Origin: Fomitopsis serialis
Taxonomy: Eukaryota > Basidiomycota > Agaricomycetes > Polyporales > Fomitopsidaceae
Assembly (NCBI RefSeq): GCF_022376445.1
Contig: NW_025955012.1
Coordinates: 186,001 to 250,000, forward strand
Direction of reading: 5' to 3'
DNA length: 64,000 bases
The notes beneath the pieces are model-generated. The model was not told the origin of the DNA, searched no databases, and was given only the letters and a program-made list of their open reading frames with translations. Below, piece after piece: positions 11,576 through 23,934 of this stretch. A program made the translations under genes and the position numbers. Position 1 is the stretch's first letter; each line of letters begins with the position of its first letter.

Positions 11576-14500
11576 ATGGCTCCCATCCAGGTCTCACCTC
11601 CGTCTGCTCCCTCCGGCGTCTTCTCTGTCTTCGCGTCCATCGGGGACAGGCAGCAGATCATCGTCTACGCAGCCATCGCAATCATTCTCTTCGCCATCTT
11701 CCTCTTCGCCGTCATCTACATCCTCCGCCAATACAACGCTTCCTCTCAAGATGAAGAATCGCACACTACTTCCACGCCTCGCCCGCCTCTCCGACTCCTC
11801 CTTCCGGGAATGACCCAGCAACGCACCTCAAGCAGTGCCTCTACCCTCGTCGAATGTGTGACCCCTCCGCGGAATAGCCCGGCGTCTTCCAAGCGCGAGG
11901 GCAGTATCCCTAGTCCTCTAGTGTGTCTCTCCCGCGTTATGTACTGTCTGCCGCTGACTCGCATGCAGGGCCAACACGTTCACACCGACCCTCCTCCTGT
12001 TGCTCTCGAGCAGGTGGTCAGTCAATGTGCTCTGGTCGTCGACAACGAGCTCCCTGCGAACGTGCCGCTTGAAGGTCTAGACGTCATCGTCATCCCAGAG
12101 GTGGAGGACAAGGATGCGGAGAACGCCCCCGCCGAAGCTCAGATCATCCACCACGACATTGATCGCAAGATCAAGTGGCTCGAAAGCGGCCCCGCTCTGA
12201 AGGTTGATGTTCACTATGTGAGTCGATCCGAGGCAGGTCACAGCACTGCACTGACTGAGGCGGACAGGTCGACATGATGGTTGTTACTCTTGATGCCAAC
12301 AAGCGACAGGAGCCTCCTGAAATCGGCACCATCAAGCGCGAGGTCACCGACGCAGACGCGGTCAACATCGGCAACGCATTCCTCCAAATGGGAGATGCTC
12401 CAACTTCCCCCAAGGCATCCGTACGTGCACTTCCTCCTTTCTATGTTCCAAGCACTTATCCCGGGCGCAGAAGCTCTCCGTTCGGTCCGCACATTCTATC
12501 GACGCGAAGTCCTCTGGCCACAGCCACGGCAGAACGGCGTCCGACCCCGAGGGTGATACCAGCGTAACGCAAGTTTCGTTCAAATCCGCGAAGTGTGGTC
12601 TCCTTCCTTTCCGACAGGAGGTGTGTATCTGTTGCGACGATAGCTTCCACTCACTTCATGTCATCTGTGTGTGTATAGCCTCGCCAGGGTGATCTGTGGG
12701 CAGCAGCTTTCGATAGCCTCGCCCGTCGTGTCTCGCTCGACGACATTGATGCAGAGAACCCCACCATCCGCGATCCTAATCGCGTACCCGAGGTACCTGT
12801 CTTTCACCAGGAAGTTTGTACACCTGAACACACTACGCGCTACGAAATGGTGAGTGTCTGCTATTCCTCCCCAGATGTCGGAGGCTGACGAGGGGTGTAG
12901 GCAAATCCGCCGGAACCCTCAACCGGCTGTGCGCGGTCCTCGGATGACAATAACGATTCATCCGGGACGTCTGTGCTAGCCTTCGGACGCCGCACCGACA
13001 TTGCGGCTGAACATCCCGCCACACCGGATGTTCTCAATGCCTTGTCTCATGGAAAGCCATGCAAGGGGGTATGATGTACGCTGTCGTCGCTACATGAGAT
13101 AGCTCACTTTCTTTGGCAGGTCCGCTTCGCTGGTGACCTCAAAGCGGAGGTCGGCGACCGTTGCCGTGTCAGCTACGATGTGAAGGCCGGCTATCTCAAG
13201 GTCAAGGTCGCCGACTCCATCACTACGCTGCCTCCGCTCTCCAGTGGTAGCCTGGACGATCCTACAGCTCCAACTCTGGATCATCTCGCTCATATTCCTG
13301 CCGATTATGTTCCCGGCGTCGGTGGCTCTTCTGAATCTATCGCACTGTCGACCGAGTCTGCTGTCCTTGCCACCGAGTCAAGCTCCGAAGGCGGTCTCAC
13401 TATTCCGCCCACCGCCTCGGCGCTGATGTCTGCTCTGGACATCGGCAACGAGGAGTGCAAGCCGATCATCGTGTACGAAGACCACCTGGACGAGAATGCC
13501 GACCGCAACCAGATCATGAAGAACGTTGAGAAGAACTTCGCAGAGCGCGAGCGCCAGGAAGAGGGCCGGAAGCGGCAGGAGCAGCTGGACAGGCACTATG
13601 CGTCCTTCCGCGAGCGCCGTCGACACTGGCACGTTGATGCGCCGACTACGTACACGCCGCCGTTGACTCCCGACCTTGGCGGCAACAACGGGAACGCAAG
13701 CGACTCTGGCGACTCTGGCGACTCTGACTCTGGGTTTTCTTCTCCTGGGACGCCTGTTCTTGGTTCTTGGTCTGAGACTGCTTCTCCTCCACTGTCTGAG
13801 AACTTCGCTCCGCCTGTGGCTGCCGACACCTGGAAGTTCTTGCCTGGCAACAGCGGCTCGGCCTCTGACAACCTCTCCGGACTCGCGCTACAGGTCGAAT
13901 ACAGCGTAGGCGACGACGTGCCTCTTCCTCCTCGCCGGGTCCTGCAAGCGTCTCCTAGCGACGAGATGAAGCCGATCTTCGTCGTCGAAGAGCACCTGGA
14001 CGAGAATGCCGAGCGGAACTTCTACGAGTACGGCATCTCTTACTCGCTGCAGGCCCTTGGCAACCTCCTCATGAAGGAATGCGAGAAGACCTCGAAGAGG
14101 CGGCAACTCGAGTTCGAGATGGCGAAGACGATCGCAGAGGGACAGAAGGCGAAGCGAGAGCGTGCGGAACTTATGCACGAGCCTGAGCAGGACTATCGTG
14201 GACTTGAAGATGAGCCTCTGGATACAGCCTCTTCCTACGAGACGATCAGCGACGGTCAAGTGTCCCTTGTCGAAGAATCTGAGCCAATGACTGTGCTGTC
14301 GGACGTCGTAACTCCCCCTCAAGAAGATGTCGCCTCCCAAGCAGTCTCCCCCTCGGAGCCTGCCAGAACCCCGGAAGACTCTCACCGATCCACACACTAC
14401 TCCAAGACGTCGGAGCATCACATGTCCATGGCAGACCGGGCTACTCGGCCGGGGCGGTTCTCCAAGCTTCTCGTCTCCTTGTACCAGGGATTCGACTTCG

Positions 14501-14724
14501 ACGTCGCTGCGGCCATTGCGGTTGGTCTCGAGATCAATGTGGAAGACTGCGACACTGGCAAGATCGTGGTGCTCTCTGACGACGACGAAGACGACAACTA
14601 TCCTGTCAGCACTGTGCTCGCTGAGGAACCGTCTTTTGACGTGATCAAGAAGGTCGGCATCAAGGGGTCGTCCGTCTCACATCTCCTCGTGCCCGAAACA
14701 TCTTGGACCGCTCCTCGTCTTTAG
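11576..14724 (+). CDS. Large single-pass membrane protein of unknown function with a duplicated motif
   Basis: I do not recognise this family. Six exons with phase-0 junctions (11576-12217, 12268-12420, 12471-12620, 12679-12849, 12901-13068, 13120-14724) give an open protein of 962 residues. Residues about 27-50 (QIIVYAAIAIILFAIFLFAV) form one strongly hydrophobic helix. A short Pro/Ser-rich N-terminus precedes it and a long, acidic, low-complexity tail follows. Two copies of an unusual motif occur in the last exon: KPIIVYEDHLDENADRN (about 13462-13512) and KPIFVVEEHLDENAERN (about 13972-14022). Each is followed by a Lys/Glu/Arg-rich probable coiled coil (NFAERERQEEGRKRQEQ; FEMAKTIAEGQKAKRER). 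The tail also has Ser/Asp repeats and ends with an acidic patch (SDDDEDDNYP) near residue 915. Orientation is unproven; a cytosolic tail is my inference from charge. A leader intron lies just upstream. It could be a scaffold or receptor-like protein. Confidence 0.7.
13702..13728 (+). repeat. 9-base tandem repeat inside the coding region
   Basis: There are three consecutive copies of GACTCTGGC, the last with one change. They encode an Asp-Ser-Gly run within the acidic low-complexity tail of the membrane protein. The array is in frame, so copy-number change would alter length without breaking the gene. Confidence 0.8.
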
Positions 14725-15424
14725 ACTCTTGTCGCGCGTACTCCACGAGAGTCGCGACCGTGGTGCCCCTCTGAAGATCTGAAGACGTAGGCCCTGCGCG
14801 CCGTGTCTCTACAAGTGTCCCTTTCTATCATTCTACGTTCTCAAGTCTTCATGGAGTGTTTCATTTATCGGTATCTTACTCTATCTACACTACGTTTCAG
14901 AGCCGCCTTCCTCGTCCAACTCTCCATAATTTGTCTTCCTTACTTTGTTTCTATGATTCTTTCTCCATTCACACACGATGTTAGCCCATTTCCCCATCCA
15001 TGAACGATCTTCCCCTTACCCCTTCTGTTTGCCTTTTGTTCTGTCGTATCTCCTGCAGCTTGTCACGCCCTATCCCCCTTGTTTCGGTTATTTGTGGTCT
15101 GGCTTTACAACGTATCCAATACTATTCATATGTTCCGGATGAGATTTTCGCAATTCAGGACGCGTTTCCGTTCACTACATACAACTGACCCAGGTGAACA
15201 CGGCTCTCGATTCAAAGCGTCGGGGGTCTGAACTGCTGTCTGCATGGTCAACTGAGTAATGATCGTCGTGATAACAGTCCTTCCCAACTTCACAGCGGAA
15301 CGTATGCATCCGCAATCACGACGAAGGTGGCACGAGATACTATGTGTCCATGATGTATTATGAGCGGCGTGTACAGCCAGCCTCGCACTAGATCCGTTAG
15401 AAATCATATACGTCCACACCGCAA
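14725..15424. other. Shared 3' region between convergent genes
   Basis: About 700 bases separate the stop of the membrane protein from the stop of the ABC transporter on the other strand. The left half (about 14800-15080) is rich in T and C on the plus strand, which fits a long 3' UTR. No gene is supported. Confidence 0.45.
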
Positions 15425-18400
15425 CTACGACTCTCCTCCTGTGCGATTCGCCATTGAGTGCAACGTGTCGTGATCAGGGCTTTCATCCACCAAAGCGCGG
15501 AACATCCCGTTCACGTCCTTTAGTAGCTCTCGAGGTTCCCCATATTCGACCTGCCAGTAACGCGTCAGATCTCACTCATGCATGTATACGGAATCATCGA
15601 TTACTCACTATGCGACCAGCGTCGAGGACCATCTAACGAAGTGTCAGTATCTCAGGTGGAGCGATGCGACTAGTGCTCACAATCTTGTCGGCATCCATGA
15701 TCGTCTGCAGCCTGTGAGCTACGGTGAGGACTGTCGCGCCTCTATCTAACTCCTTGCGCAACGACAATTGAATCGCGGCATCCGTCGCATAGTCTGACAG
15801 TCGATGAATACGGCGATGAAAGCCACCAGATGTGTGTGCACGTACCGATTGCTGATGTAGCTGAATATAGATAAGGTTAGTACCATGAAATCTTTCGAGG
15901 TAGCGAACTGACCTTCGTCGAGGATGAGTAGCTTGCTCTGACGTATGATGGCTCTGGCCAATGCTAAGATTTGACGCTGACCCACGGAGAGGTTGCTGCC
16001 TCCGCCGGCGATCTGTGTATCAAGAGTGATCTTCCCCTCCGTCAAGCTGCTTTGCAGAGAGAAAAGCCCGGCAGATTGAAGCGCGTCGTTCAGAAGGGCA
16101 TCATCGTGTTGCTGAAACGGGTCGAGGTTCTGACGCAAAGTCCCACTGAGAAGCTCAGGCTTGACCATGCGCAAGTCAGCGATGTCTGAATGGATATCCG
16201 CGTTACATACCGATTGTGGAATGATGGTGATGCTTGATCGTAGAGCGTCGAGGTTGATGTCATCTGTGGCGAGACCGTCGTAGAACACTTCGCCCTCCGT
16301 ATGTATGCAACGTAACAGTGCGAGTGCAAGGGAGCTCTGCAATCCATTATCAAAAGTCAATTCCTTCCGAATGATGCGACACGATTCACCTTTCCGCTAC
16401 CCGTCCGACCAACTGACGTCCTGTCAGCTACCTATGCTAAAACTGGAAGGTGGACGTTGGACCATACCAATGCCAACTCGTTCCCCAGATTTCGCCTCGA
16501 AGGAAATCTCGTGCAAGACACGCGGTCCGTTCTTGGCGACCCGGTCAATCGTGCTGAAGTGGCGTTGAGGAATGGATTGACATACCTCTGAATAGCGGGC
16601 GGATAACTTGTCCACCTTTAGCTGGCCGCTTGCAGGCCAGTAGGCCGGGGGAACACCGACTGCTGTCGGCTTTGGTTCGTGTTCTATGTCAAGATACTGC
16701 TTGATCCTCTCCACACTGTAGTAACACTGAGCGATGAGTCTATCGATTTTTTTGCTGATATTTACCTGTTGCCTGCGACTTCCAGTCTGTTGAATACCCT
16801 GACGAACCAGAGGATCTGACTACTGAAGCCGACTGAGGGTGCTATTAGCGGAGCAACATATGTCAATTCCAGTCACATACTGACCTGCCATTACCAACGA
16901 AAAGCCAATATTAGAAGCAGTATTGGATCTTCCATAGACAAGATACGCTGCCAAAATAGCAGTGAAAAGAGCGGCGAGTACGTCCAATCGGATGCCAACC
17001 CAGCTACATAAGAAATGTGAGATACAGTAAGACTTGGGCAAGAGGGATGCCTTGGAGAAACTGGACATACCGATTTAGGTTCCAAAACGACCTGGCCGCA
17101 CGTGTGTAGTGGTTGATGCGTACGTAGGACTCCCTCTTGAAGGCCTCTTGCGCACCGTATGCGCGAATCGAGACTGCGTTCGGTGACGGATCACATTGAT
17201 AAGTATCGCGAGAGATAAACACCCTGGACGTACTGATTCCTGCAAATGCAGCTCCGAAATGGCCCAACACAGGCGACCTTGCATTACTCATTTCGCGTTT
17301 GACTGAGAGCTGAGCCTTCATGTACATTCTCCCAATCCAACCGCCCAGGAACGCGATGATTGCTCCAGGGACGGCGAAGATAGGCGATATGAGCATCACG
17401 GCGCCCAGCTTGAGCAACATCGCGGTGCCCATGTCTACGACCACACCTATCCATCTACCAACCTGATCATCCACTAGTCTAAATGAGTTTGGGCTGCACG
17501 ATGACCTTTGTATCGGCTTACTAGCTTGTATATCTTGAGTGCAGCGTGCGATCACTCTTGCTGTTGGTGTCTTGTCTAACCATCTAGCAGAGCATCGTCA
17601 GTACGGATTCGCATCAGTGCTGACCGACTTAATTACCTCAGCGTAGCAGAGAATACAGATGATATCAAGCTCCGATGCATGATCTTCGACGCCCTGAGGG
17701 TGCCCAACACGTACACAGATAGTGCTGTCATGTAGAAGCCAATCGACGCTGCCATTATGACACAGTATCCGAGCAGATATCTTCGAGGAGTATAAGCAGC
17801 GCTGCCTACACAATGAGCACTGAACACGTACTGTGGAGCATGCACTTCGGAAGCATCATGTTCCTCGTATTGTCGAGCCCAAAATCCAAGGAACCAGGTC
17901 TGCAGATTGTTCAATATGTTGAACACGACTAGGCTACCCATGAAACTGAGCCAGAAGAGCGATTGATGTTCTCCTCCAAGCGAATGTACATATAGCTTCA
18001 CTGGCGTTCATTAAGTATGCGAGTGAAGTCATAGATTATGCGTAACTCACTGGCTGACCAGCCAACGTGGCCCACTTCAACCTCTTCCTCGACTATCAGT
18101 TTGCCATCGACCTTTTGGGCAGTCTCATCCCCAATTTCTTCATCTAACGTATCCTTTTTCTTTGCAAGCTCTTCATCTTCTTTTGCAACTTCTGCGGCAA
18201 GTCTGTTGTCTCGTTCTAGTGCGCTCGAAATTGAGTCTTGGCCAGCAACGCGACCATCCAACCCGACTGCGACCACATAGTCGGCGATGGGGCCTGCCAA
18301 TGTGATGTTGTGCGTCTGCCCATCAGTTGTATAGCTGTCTAAAGGCTTCATTGTGTGGCGACTTACAACTAGTATGACTGTCCGACCACGGACAAGTTCG

Positions 18401-21400
18401 CCCTTGAGACACTTTTCTACGATCCATCGGGACGTGTGCACGTCTAAAGCAGCAAGAATCTGGGCAGAGCCATCAACACTTTAGATCCGTTATTTCGCAG
18501 GTCAGTGAATGGCCCACATCATCCAATAGCAATATTTGCGCCTTCGAGTATATAGCTCGAGCGAGTGTGATGCGTGCCTATAACATAGATTAATATCTAC
18601 GCATGCACAGAAAGGACTCAGGATTTAATCACCTGCTGCCCACCACTATTGCATGCACATCAGTCAGCTGTAGCAGTCGATGCGTTCGCGAGTAGTAGGA
18701 CGCACCTCAAAGTGATCCCCTTCTCTCCTACCTCAGTGAGATCGCCAGCAACGAACAAGTCAAGGTCACGCTTCAGTGCACATTGCTCTAGTACTGTGGA
18801 TGCACTTGTGAGAATGTACAACAGTCAATTTGCCGTGACCACATACCCATCTGGTATCGTCGTTCGTCGTAAGTTGCACCGAACAGAATGTTGTCCTGAT
18901 CACACAAGCGTTCGACGTCAGTCACGATGGCGAGACCAACTCAGATATTGTAAACTTACCCTGATCGTTTCGTTCTGCACCCAAGATTCCTGAGCTGCAT
19001 AGGCAACGCCACCGGAACGCGGGAGCATACTGAAGGAATCTGGCCCCATGGGTATATTGTGCATCTCTCCAAGAAGAGCCATCAACAAAGAGGTCTTCCC
19101 CGATCCTGTCGGCCCTACAACGAGGTTGATGCAGCCTCGCTTGAATAGAACGTCGCCATCGATACGCAGCATGAAGTTCCTCTGCCCTGATCTCAGCGCA
19201 GGTGTACCGGAGTCATCGTCGCGGGCCCATGTGAAGGTCGCATTCCTAAACCCGATAACGTCCTGGCCGTTTTCGTGCGGCTGTGCGGCTGGTGAATGGT
19301 CATTGCCAGAGGGATCCGCAAACTCGTCGATGAGTTCCGTCTGTGAGACGCAATCAGAGTTTCAGCGACAGTTCAAGATTCACAGGCTATGTGGCTGACG
19401 TTGTGTAAGAAGTCAGTCATGCGATCGAGCGCGACCTTGGCTACGAGCATTCGCTTTCAGTACTGGTGCAAGCAATACGAACGAGCGTGATACCTGATAT
19501 GTATCCCGGGATCAGCCCCATGATCATGTGCATGAGTCCGGTGAACGTCTCGAATACTGCAGAATAGTTAGCGTATCTCCTAGCCAATTACAGCGTTGCA
19601 ACTGTACCTGCAATAGAGGAAAACACGACAGATGCTAGAAAGCGTCTTGTCATGCGCAATGAAGAATTTGAGATGCAAAGGTTCATACCTGTCAACTCGC
19701 GCTTCATGCCAATTGTAAAGGTGGCATAGGTCACCACCATCGTCAGCAAAGGTATCAGGTCGCTGATGCATGAATGCGGATCAGCATAGTGTATAATGGC
19801 CGAGCGTAGACGTTACTTCAGGTTATCGTTGATGATGCTCAGCAGTTTCGACCTCCGTATCCACATGAGTTCCTCGTTACGTTTCTCGGAGAGTTGCTGT
19901 TCGATTCGTCTTTCCCAGGCGAAGAACTTGATCATGCGGACGACATTCATGGCTAGTCCGAGAGGTTTAGCATTGTTGATACCAGTCTGGCATTGATTAT
20001 GTACCTTCAGTGATGCTCTGAACCCGGGCATCCGTCTGAACAAAGCAGTGTCAATATACTGACCAACGCAGGGGTATAGCGAAAACTTGCCTTCTTCATC
20101 TTTTCAACCTCCGCTCCATGTATCGCGCCCGACATCATGCCTGGTGCAGGAAGCAAGATGATGATTGTTGCTAGGCCAACAAGTGCACTATTTATTCATG
20201 TCAGCGGTTTTGTAATCTCCGGCGTGCATCTCTCGACGCACCTCCAGCCGAGGATCGAGTACAGGAACCAGATACAAAGACCGAGCTCCAGAGGAACCTT
20301 GACCACTGCCGCAGCAGATCAGCCATCATACAAGATGCCGCAGACGAGGAGGGGACCACATACGAAGGAAGAGCCAGTCAAATCCCCTGGTGAAGGACGC
20401 GAAGTCGGAAGTGACGAGGTTGTTGACTTTCCCAGTCAAATTCTTCGTCTTGCTGGGTTTCTCTGGGGTTGCGGAGGAGCCTTCTTCGGATCCAGGCGTG
20501 TTTGAAACCTCGGCCTTCATTCGCATGCGCAATGCGTGGTTGAAGATGAGCTGAGTGATGACGGCCTCAGATCGGACCAGCAACCTCGTCTGCGGAATAG
20601 AATGTACTGAGAACGCGTTTTGCGGTGGACGAGTGACCTTACTGACCGACAGGAAGGTGTACTCTTGCGCGCATAGGTTGTCAAAGGTGGGACCGCAGAA
20701 AAGTGTGAGTATCCAGAACCAAGGGCGCACAGACGCTCCCTGGCCGCCAGTTTCGATGTAGCTAGATCGACGTCAGACGACAGCTTTTCTTACGAGCACG
20801 AAGGCCTACTCAAGAAGGTATCTGATACTGAGCGGCGCTACGAATTTGAGAGCAGTCTGTAGGCAGTATTAGGTGACCGCAGATAGATAGATCCCAGGCT
20901 TTGTGACATACACTGGCTGCGAGAGGGAAGCACATCTTGATCCATTCAAGACCTGCTCATGGGTAAACATTGAGCGTACAAACGAGTTGAAAGATGGGAT
21001 ACGTACGCCACACTTTCCAGAGGCTCCATGCAAGATGTCTGCGCTTCTTAGACTGGAGGGGGTCGAGTTCCTGCAAAGACGCGATTCGTCAATCTTACTC
21101 ATCTCTTTCGAGGAAGAACGAGGAAGAACGAGACGCACGTGAAGGCTCTCTTTCAAGAGGTTCTCCGCCTCATCGTAGTCTGCTAGCGGCGGCAGCTTGT
21201 CAAGCGAAAGATGTTCTACGCGCGAGGCGTCTCTGATGGTCTCGTCCACGAAGAAAAAGAAGACAAACGACAGCCACGACGTCGTCTGTTCCGCTGGAGG
21301 GTTCGGCCATGGATTCTGTTTTCATTTGGTCAGCTATAGCTTGACAGAGACATGGTGTATAACCTGCTCACCGCCGGGTCGAAGGGCAAGTAGGGGTGTG

Positions 21401-22232
21401 GGATGATGATAGGTACTATGACGGCGCTGAGGGTGAGCAGGGCGAAACGAGCCCACAACAAGGGCCCCTCTGAGGCATCCAGAGGATCTATGGTGTACGT
21501 GGCCAGCGGCCATATGTCCCGATAGACGTATACACCCCAGGTGACGAGGAGCACTGCGTTCAGGTGTCGTATAGCTACCACGCTTGAACGCGTATTGAGA
21601 ACAGTCGCCGCGACGCTGAGCGTGCACGTGTACAACTGCAATGAGAGTAAGTAGATGTCGCCCAAGCTTCGAGGAAGTGATCGTACATAGGCTGCGGGAA
21701 CAACAGCATACATCACCGACAAGATGTCGATATCGTACGCTCCTTTTGGGATGAATGCATCGGGTCTCGGGTGGACCGCAGTCGCCACGGACAGAATGGA
21801 TAACACAAGGCATGACAAGGACCTGACGATGTTCAAGGCGAAGATGGTGGGTCCTCCGCGCTCTGCTAACCACTGCGAGAACTTGGAACGGCTCTGTAGA
21901 GGACTTGCAGGTGCTTCGACCTGTCGAACCATGAGTATCGATGCTTGTAGTGTAAAACTAATACGGACCTTATTCGCATGCTGCCATCTCGAACGCAGAC
22001 CTAGTTGGATGAGTAGAATCACCAGCGATGCTGCTGCCACGACGACAGGGAAAACGAGCGTCGCATCGGCGAAGCTGACCCTAAGTGCACACCGTCAGTT
22101 GCAATTGCCATTTACCGGGTGAACAGTGGAGTCAACGTACTCGGGTGGCAGGTTGCTCGGGGCAACGACGACGGAAACATTTCCGCCGAATCCGGAGTCG
22201 AGGGACAGGGGCGCTTGATCCGCAACGCTCAT
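15425..22232 (-). CDS. ABCC (MRP-type) full ABC transporter
   Basis: This is an ATP-driven membrane pump of the multidrug-resistance-associated class; relatives export glutathione, glucuronide or bile-acid conjugates into the vacuole or out of the cell. The order matches the family. First is an extra N-terminal helical bundle (PVVVAAASLVILLIQLGLRS onward), then TMD1 (SEKRNEELMWIRRSKLLSI loop). NBD1 has Walker A GPTGSGKTSLLMALLGE and Q-loop AYAAQESWVQNE, followed by an acidic Lys/Glu linker. TMD2 (GRWIGVVVDMGTAML) precedes NBD2, with its Walker A split by an intron, signature NLSVGQRQILALARAI, Walker B LLILDE and the switch HRLQTIMDADKI. The C-terminus VEYGEPRELLKDVNGMFRAL is typical. The start is taken at 22232 (MSVADQAPLSLDSG); the frame is open upstream to 22379. 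Many 50-60-base introns interrupt it. I saw no frame break, but not every junction was checked. The substrate is unknown. Confidence 0.9.
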
Positions 22233-22937
22233 CTCGTGTCGATCAGTGCAAGCAACCACTCGAGTGCGTCTTCCTGGTCCACTCAGTCCGCTGGCAGCTC
22301 TTCTGGTGGGCGAGCGGGTCACTCGCCGACTCTCGAGACAGGGCTTTTGTCCAGCGACAGCTCGGAACCGCTCGATCACGGCTCATATAGCAAGTTGCTG
22401 TGACTTGTTCTCGACCACGGCTCCGGCGATAACAGTGATTGATTGTACCGGCTGCTACTTCGTATTGACAGGGCGGCGCATAGTCGCCGGCTTTCAGTCA
22501 TCGGTGAACACCAGGCCTATTAGAGGACGAGGATTTCACGGGGAGTGTGGTATGCGACTGCCAGAGGAGCAGGTTGCAGGGTAACTTGAGTACTTAGCAT
22601 GAGTCGGCTTCGGTGTTGTCGCGGGAGACCCGCGCGCCAACGCGACGCGTCGGTGGCTGTTAGTGGCGTTCAACCGACGACCGCGCTCCAGTTTGACTAA
22701 TACTTACATAGTACATACTGCAGACACAAGCCTCTGGTGAGTGAGCGGCTTGTGCTCTGTCCACGCCTGACTGCGTTGTATTTAATGTTCACATAGTAAG
22801 AAGTCCTAGAACAGGGACGTGCAAATTGTTACATCATTCACGTTGCTCTACCCAAGCATCATATACTACGCATTCATTCGTCGCTCGTACGTACAGATTT
22901 ACATGTAGCAGCTTCTTCATTCCGACGTGGTATATCC
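22233..22937. other. Region upstream of the ABC transporter
   Basis: This holds the promoter side of the ABC transporter and the 3' flank of the vip1-like gene, both on the minus strand. Open frames on the plus strand are shadows of the transporter's first exon. Nothing else is seen. Confidence 0.4.
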
Positions 22938-23934
22938 TTACACGAGCGGCTTCTCAGTTGTCTGCACAGCAGGGTCGAGGGGAGGTGCAGCTGTGCCGAC
23001 ACCGGTGGACGCAGTGCCGACGTCCGTGGGCTTGCTGGTCTGACCCTGGCTCTCCTTAAGGCGCTTCGCCTCTGCGTGAATGTCGAGCACCTGCTTCGAC
23101 GTCGAAGTGTAAAACTGGAAGACCGTCTGGCCCCATGGCGAAGAGACAGCACGGGTGTAGTACTGCAGCGATACGACCCGATCAGCGTTCTGAAGACATC
23201 AGTGTCGAGAGGAAGGACGCACGTCGGACGCCTGCTTGGAGTAGCCCTTCTGCTCGCCGAGCGCCTTGGCCTGCTGTGCCGCCTGCGCGACCTTCTCCTG
23301 GACGTGGGCCGAGATGGTCTTGTCCTGCCCGACGACCTTCTCGCCGAGGGTGTTGTCGAGCGACTTCATGTAGTTGAGGAAGCGCGACGAGATGCCGTGC
23401 TTGTTGTCGAGCTCAATCGCGCGCTGAAGGATATGGTCGTGCAGCTGGTAGCCCTTCGCGAGGTACTCCGCGGCGACTAGACGGAAATCAGTCTCGGTGC
23501 GTGGAGGATCGTGCAGGTTCACTCACTGGCTGCACGGGGCTTGTCACTCTGCTCGAATTGGCCCTCCGCGCCTGCAGACGTTGGCCTCTCGTCGACGTGC
23601 TCCTTCTCGCTTGTCACTGCGAGCGTTGCGCCGTCGAGGCTGCCGCCGTTGAGCATCAGCGCGGTCTTCGCCGCAGACGACTTCTCAAAGTGGACGATAG
23701 CGGTCTGCTTTGTTACATCGTGTTCGATAGACGAGATCTTCCCGCAGAACCTAGGAGCAGATGTAAGCGAGGAGTATCGGATCCGAGCGATCGGCTGGAC
23801 ACCCACGAAAAGAACTCATGGAGGTGCTCCTGAGTGGTGGATGGAGAGAGATTGGACACCTGCGACTCGTCGTCAGAGTAGCTCTCACCACGGGGTAGTC
23901 AAAGCAGGCATACCTGTACGGGGTAGGTGGACAT
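22938..23934 (-). CDS. vip1-like RNA-recognition-motif protein
   Basis: This is a small RNA-binding protein resembling fission yeast Vip1. The first exon is only 21 bases (23914-23934) and encodes MSTYPVQ. Next comes VSNLSPSTTQEHLHEFFS, then the RRM core FCGKISSIEHDVTKQTAIVH with TALMLNGGSLDGATLAVTSE. The C-terminal half is helical and polar (AAEYLAKGYQLHDHILQRAI; KVVGQDKTISAHVQEKVAQA), followed by QVLDIHAEAKRLKESQGQ, ending TTEKPLV. The 7-codon first exon in front of the first RRM strand is plausible for this group. The gene points the same way as the ABC transporter, about 700 bases from its start. The role is probably in mRNA handling or stress response, by analogy only. Confidence 0.85.
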
